DNA of 64,000 nucleotides from Reichenbachiella sp. (GTDB lineage Bacteria > Bacteroidota > Bacteroidia > Cytophagales > Cyclobacteriaceae), in NCBI RefSeq assembly GCF_033344935.1, contig NZ_JAWPMM010000001.1, positions 2,404,001 through 2,468,000 of the forward strand. Reading direction: 5' to 3'. The notes under the pieces are model-generated. The model saw nothing but the letters and a program-made list of their open reading frames with translations, ran no database searches and was not told where the DNA came from. Shown piece after piece: positions 61,086 through 64,000 of this stretch. The stretch's first letter is position 1. Each line of letters starts with the position of its first letter. The translations under genes and the position numbers were made by a program.

Positions 61086-61625
61086 TTACTCTTTAGTTAT
61101 TGGTATCCTTATCATAGTGGTATCCCACCCCATATTTAAGTATAAACTTGTAGAATCAGTATCAAAAGTCATTGTGAATTGCTCTATTGTATTAGGGTTG
61201 GTCCGAGTTGGAATATTCACTTTCAAAACATCGAGCGCATAGTCCGGTTCGAAATAGCCAAATTCACCCAGCTGACTGTTTAAAGAAATTTCCCATTTAC
61301 TTTTGTAGGGTACAGCGTACATCCTATATCTTCCAGCTGCTACTGACTCTCCTGCAAAATTTACATCTTGACTAAAAGTTATTTCTGTAGCATCATTTGC
61401 TCCTAATCTCCAATACTTGCCATAAGGAACTAATGCCTCCTCAATCTCTTCACCAAAGATTAATCTACCCTTTTTGTAGGGTTGACAGTAATCAACTGAA
61501 ACTGTTAAATCTCCCAAGCTCCTTTCAGTGGTAGTTAATGGACTGTGTGATCGCGTAGTGAGTACACCGTAAGCGAAATATGCTACAAATGCGACGACCA
61601 ATCCAATGATTACTTTTTTAAGCAT
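61086..61625 (-). CDS. DUF2911 exported protein
   Basis: 179 residues with an N-terminal hydrophobic anchor or signal (KKVIIGLVVAFVAYFAYGVL). The DUF2911 signature is present: VDYCQPYKKGRLIFGEEIEEALVPYGKYWRLGANDATEITFSQDVNFAGESVAAGRYRMYAVP. The fold is a beta sandwich of unknown role, common in Bacteroidetes. It ends near the shared terminator. Confidence 0.88.
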   Translation of the reverse strand: MLKKVIIGLVVAFVAYFAYGVLTTRSHSPLTTTERSLGDLTVSVDYCQPYKKGRLIFGEEIEEALVPYGKYWRLGANDATEITFSQDVNFAGESVAAGRYRMYAVPYKSKWEISLNSQLGEFGYFEPDYALDVLKVNIPTRTNPNTIEQFTMTFDTDSTSLYLNMGWDTTMIRIPITKE

Positions 61626-61686
61626 AGCGTTAGTTGTTTTTGTTTATCAAAACTAGTGAAATTATATAGGCTAAAGTTCTGTAAGA

Positions 61687-64000
61687 CTATCCTTTATTGC
61701 AAATCTGTTTATAAGCACAATACTGACATTTTTGCTCATCTTCGGTCTGTGAAAAGGGGATATCGGGGTTGAACATTTCTGTGAGTAAGTAAAGCAGTAC
61801 CTCTTTGAACTCTTCTTCAAAGTCAGCATAGTTGAGCACTAACCTGTTCTTGCGATCGATGGTTTGCGTAATTAAAGCATCGAATTTATCGTCAAACAGA
61901 TCTTTACTGTTGAATAATCCTGGCTGAATGGGGCGTTTTATGTCCGGGTGGTTCTCTTTATAAAGTAGGCAATAGTAGAAAAGTTGAAATACTGCTTTGT
62001 TTCTTTTGTTCGACTTGCCGTCAATCAAATCGAACATCAACCCGAACTTTCTGTCGTCTCTCCCAGATTTATAGTCCAGGACTCTTACTGTTTCGCCATA
62101 TTCGTCGATCCTGTCAATGACACCCTTGAGGCCAACCTTCACACTTCCATCGATGGTTTCTATAGGGAAGTCTACAAAGTAATCCGTGGCTTCTAGTCCT
62201 AGAATAGTAAAAGGTGAATGAGATTCATCAAAAACCAAAATACGTTGCATATAAGATTTGATGACCTCATAGGCTATTAATTGACGTCCGGTTTGTACAC
62301 GTTCTTCAGAAAGTTTTTGATCTTTGAAGGACTGTCGAATGGCTTGATCTAATTCAGTTTTAGAATGCTTGATATCTTCTGCCGTCCAATGCTTTTTGTT
62401 TTCATACAGGTGCTCCATGGCGCCATGTAAGAGGTTGCCAAACAACGAGGGATCCATGTCTTCCAATAACTCATCGGGTTCCTTGATTTTTTCGATGTGC
62501 TGAAAGTAGAACTTAAGCTTGCAGTCTATATAAGTATTCAGAGCTGAAGGAGATAACCTTTTGATTGGCTCAGACTCAGTACTTAGAAATTCACCTAACT
62601 TATTCAGTACCTCTCCTTGTTTTTGAATAGTGATTTCTGGCGACGATTCGGCCACAATTGGGTTCACTAGAGCCGAGGTATTAAAGGCAAGGTTAGACTC
62701 AAACTGTAACTGCCGCACATATCGACTTAGTTCACCATTATGATTGAATTCAGATATGTTGTTGTACGAGATCCAAAGGTTTTCTGCACTATGCAACAAA
62801 CGATAAAACAAATAAGACTGCATAGCATCTTGATGTTCGACCGTAGGGAGATCAAATGCTTTTCGAATATTGTAGGGAATGAAAGAGGTGTTTGAGCTGT
62901 CTTTGGGCCACTTTCCTTCATTCATTCCTATAATTAGAACATGCTTGAAAGAAAGATTTCTGGTTTCTAAAATCCCCATCATCTGTATGCCTTGTTTGTG
63001 GTCTCCAGATAGCGGCAACTTAAGGGTATTTCCTAATTTTAGAAAGAGCCTGTTAAATGAGGTAAAGCTGAGTGCTACGCCATGCTGTTTTAGGGCAGAG
63101 TCGATCCTTTTCAGCGTGCTATGAATCAACACTGCTACAGAACGGTCTATGTCAGTGAGATTATTGAATTCCAATTCGCTGAAGAATGCAATGAATTGAG
63201 TGAGGAGCTCTTGTGTAGTCTCAACTGATTTTAGAATTGTACCGAGCTCTGGGAATTCTTCTATAACGTATTCAACCGATGGATATACGTTATTGTTTTT
63301 AATACCAATCGAATCAAACTTGTTGATTCGTTCTTGAGTAATGTTAAGCAGGTCATTGTATTCAAGGATGTTCAGCACTTCTTTATGCAATATTTTTTTT
63401 AAACCATTGGACTGATACTTGTCATAGAGTGAAATGGCTTTTGAGATGAAAAGATAGATTCTGGATTGGGCAATTGGCCATCCCATTGTCACGTTTGCTT
63501 TTTCAATTTGCTCGGGTAGGGCATGCAATACATTCTGAAGTAATGATTCATCCGTAAGAATGACAAGTAATTCTGATTGCTCAGCACTTGAAAGAGACAA
63601 CTTCTCAATTTTTTGAGCAGCGGCTTTAATTTGCCCCATTCCAAAAGGAGCTGACAGAACGTCAATAGATAGACTGGCCTCATTGATCGTTTGTTTTAGA
63701 TCCCTTGTGATACTTGCTTTGAAATGCTCATCAGCTGCATATTCCCTAAAAAAAGTGCCTGACTCCTGATTGTTATCATTGAAGTAATACTCATCCACAT
63801 CCCAAAAGATGTCCGCTGTACCAAATTCTAAATAAGACTTGATGATCTTTTCTTCAGCTCTGGTCAAGGCATTGAATCCGGCAAACCAAATAGTTGTTTC
63901 TTCGGAAGAAACTTGATCCGCATATTCGCGAAACATTCTTCCTTTATAGATCAATCCACTTTCGTCTAAAAGCGCATTGAATCGAGCGTATAATTCAGCA
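61687..64000 (-). CDS. AddB-like helicase-nuclease subunit (PD-(D/E)xK), N-terminus missing
   Basis: The frame is open to the window edge, about 770 residues of the C-terminal part. The middle is a degenerate helicase domain (HVLIIGMNEGKWPKDSSNTSFIPYNIRKAFDLP, YLFYRLLHSAENLWISYNN). The C-terminal nuclease shows GLKGVIDRIDEYGETVRVLDYKSGR with the Asp and DYK catalytic residues. Cysteines in YIDCKLKFYF and CQYCAYKQIC would hold an iron-sulfur cluster as in AddB. It should work with an AddA-type subunit in double-strand break repair. An apparent start at 63954 is a TTG inside the reading frame. Confidence 0.85.
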   Translation of the reverse strand, partial: AELYARFNALLDESGLIYKGRMFREYADQVSSEETTIWFAGFNALTRAEEKIIKSYLEFGTADIFWDVDEYYFNDNNQESGTFFREYAADEHFKASITRDLKQTINEASLSIDVLSAPFGMGQIKAAAQKIEKLSLSSAEQSELLVILTDESLLQNVLHALPEQIEKANVTMGWPIAQSRIYLFISKAISLYDKYQSNGLKKILHKEVLNILEYNDLLNITQERINKFDSIGIKNNNVYPSVEYVIEEFPELGTILKSVETTQELLTQFIAFFSELEFNNLTDIDRSVAVLIHSTLKRIDSALKQHGVALSFTSFNRLFLKLGNTLKLPLSGDHKQGIQMMGILETRNLSFKHVLIIGMNEGKWPKDSSNTSFIPYNIRKAFDLPTVEHQDAMQSYLFYRLLHSAENLWISYNNISEFNHNGELSRYVRQLQFESNLAFNTSALVNPIVAESSPEITIQKQGEVLNKLGEFLSTESEPIKRLSPSALNTYIDCKLKFYFQHIEKIKEPDELLEDMDPSLFGNLLHGAMEHLYENKKHWTAEDIKHSKTELDQAIRQSFKDQKLSEERVQTGRQLIAYEVIKSYMQRILVFDESHSPFTILGLEATDYFVDFPIETIDGSVKVGLKGVIDRIDEYGETVRVLDYKSGRDDRKFGLMFDLIDGKSNKRNKAVFQLFYYCLLYKENHPDIKRPIQPGLFNSKDLFDDKFDALITQTIDRKNRLVLNYADFEEEFKEVLLYLLTEMFNPDIPFSQTEDEQKCQYCAYKQICNKG

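Noticed and set aside
1-64000. CRISPR array
   Set aside because: No regularly spaced repeats of 25-40 bp were seen and no Cas protein is encoded.

Overview
The right two thirds of the window (about 23.1-64.0 kb) look like the chromosome of a marine-type Bacteroidetes bacterium, probably of the Cytophagales. The evidence is a LytTR/TPR-histidine-kinase pair, DUF5916, DUF2911 and YwqK-type proteins, A-rich leaders mostly without Shine-Dalgarno (SD) sequences, and a TTTG-N17-TAnnTTTG promoter before trxA. The left third (1-23.1 kb) is a conjugative or integrative element. It carries a TraD/VirD4 coupling protein, a MobF relaxase-helicase, a tyrosine integrase beside a tRNA-Ser(GCU) 3' fragment, ArdC antirestriction protein, single-stranded DNA-binding protein, a RadC-family protein and small regulators.

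Layout: 0-8 kb is the mobilisation block (coupling protein, relaxase, then a membrane/vWA/coiled-coil set). 8-10.5 kb holds small unknown genes and an odd AraC-type protein. 10.5-12.3 kb is the attachment region with repeats, integrase and a small excisionase-like gene. 12.3-15.1 kb is a Septu-like ATPase plus HNH nuclease pair. 15.4-16.1 kb is a HigBA-type toxin-antitoxin. 16.1-19.1 kb is a leading-region-like block (radC, ardC, ssb) with a strongly folding non-coding stretch before ssb. 19.3-23.1 kb holds regulators and unknown genes. The element repeatedly shows sigma70-type promoters (TTGACA, 17-nt spacer) and some strong SDs, unlike the flanking chromosome.

23-31 kb is chromosomal with several unknown secreted proteins, a pentapeptide-repeat membrane protein and structured intergenic repeats. 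31.7-37.2 kb is a one-direction cassette: an Hsp70-like ATPase, a small beta-rich protein, a secreted barrel-like protein, a membrane/CBS protein, a membrane/GAF-like protein and an 81-aa protein. I cannot match this set to a named system. 37.5-41.6 kb is one 1359-aa gene joining a Cap4/DUF4297-like nuclease to a STAND-type NTPase and a long helical region, an Avs-like architecture. Together with the Septu-like pair these are the best defence candidates.

43.6-48.1 kb holds a prohibitin operon and small stress-type genes. 46.3-51.3 kb has two DUF1611/DgcN paralogues, a PLP amino-acid racemase and a VanX-like D,D-dipeptidase, suggesting D-amino-acid or peptidoglycan-fragment metabolism. 51.4-51.9 kb is a decayed hybrid sensor kinase. 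52-64 kb is ordinary chromosome: DUF5916, a MerC-like protein with two Fur/Zur-type boxes, a tightly packed glycosyltransferase operon, trxA with a bidirectional terminator, DUF2911, and an AddB-like nuclease running off the end.
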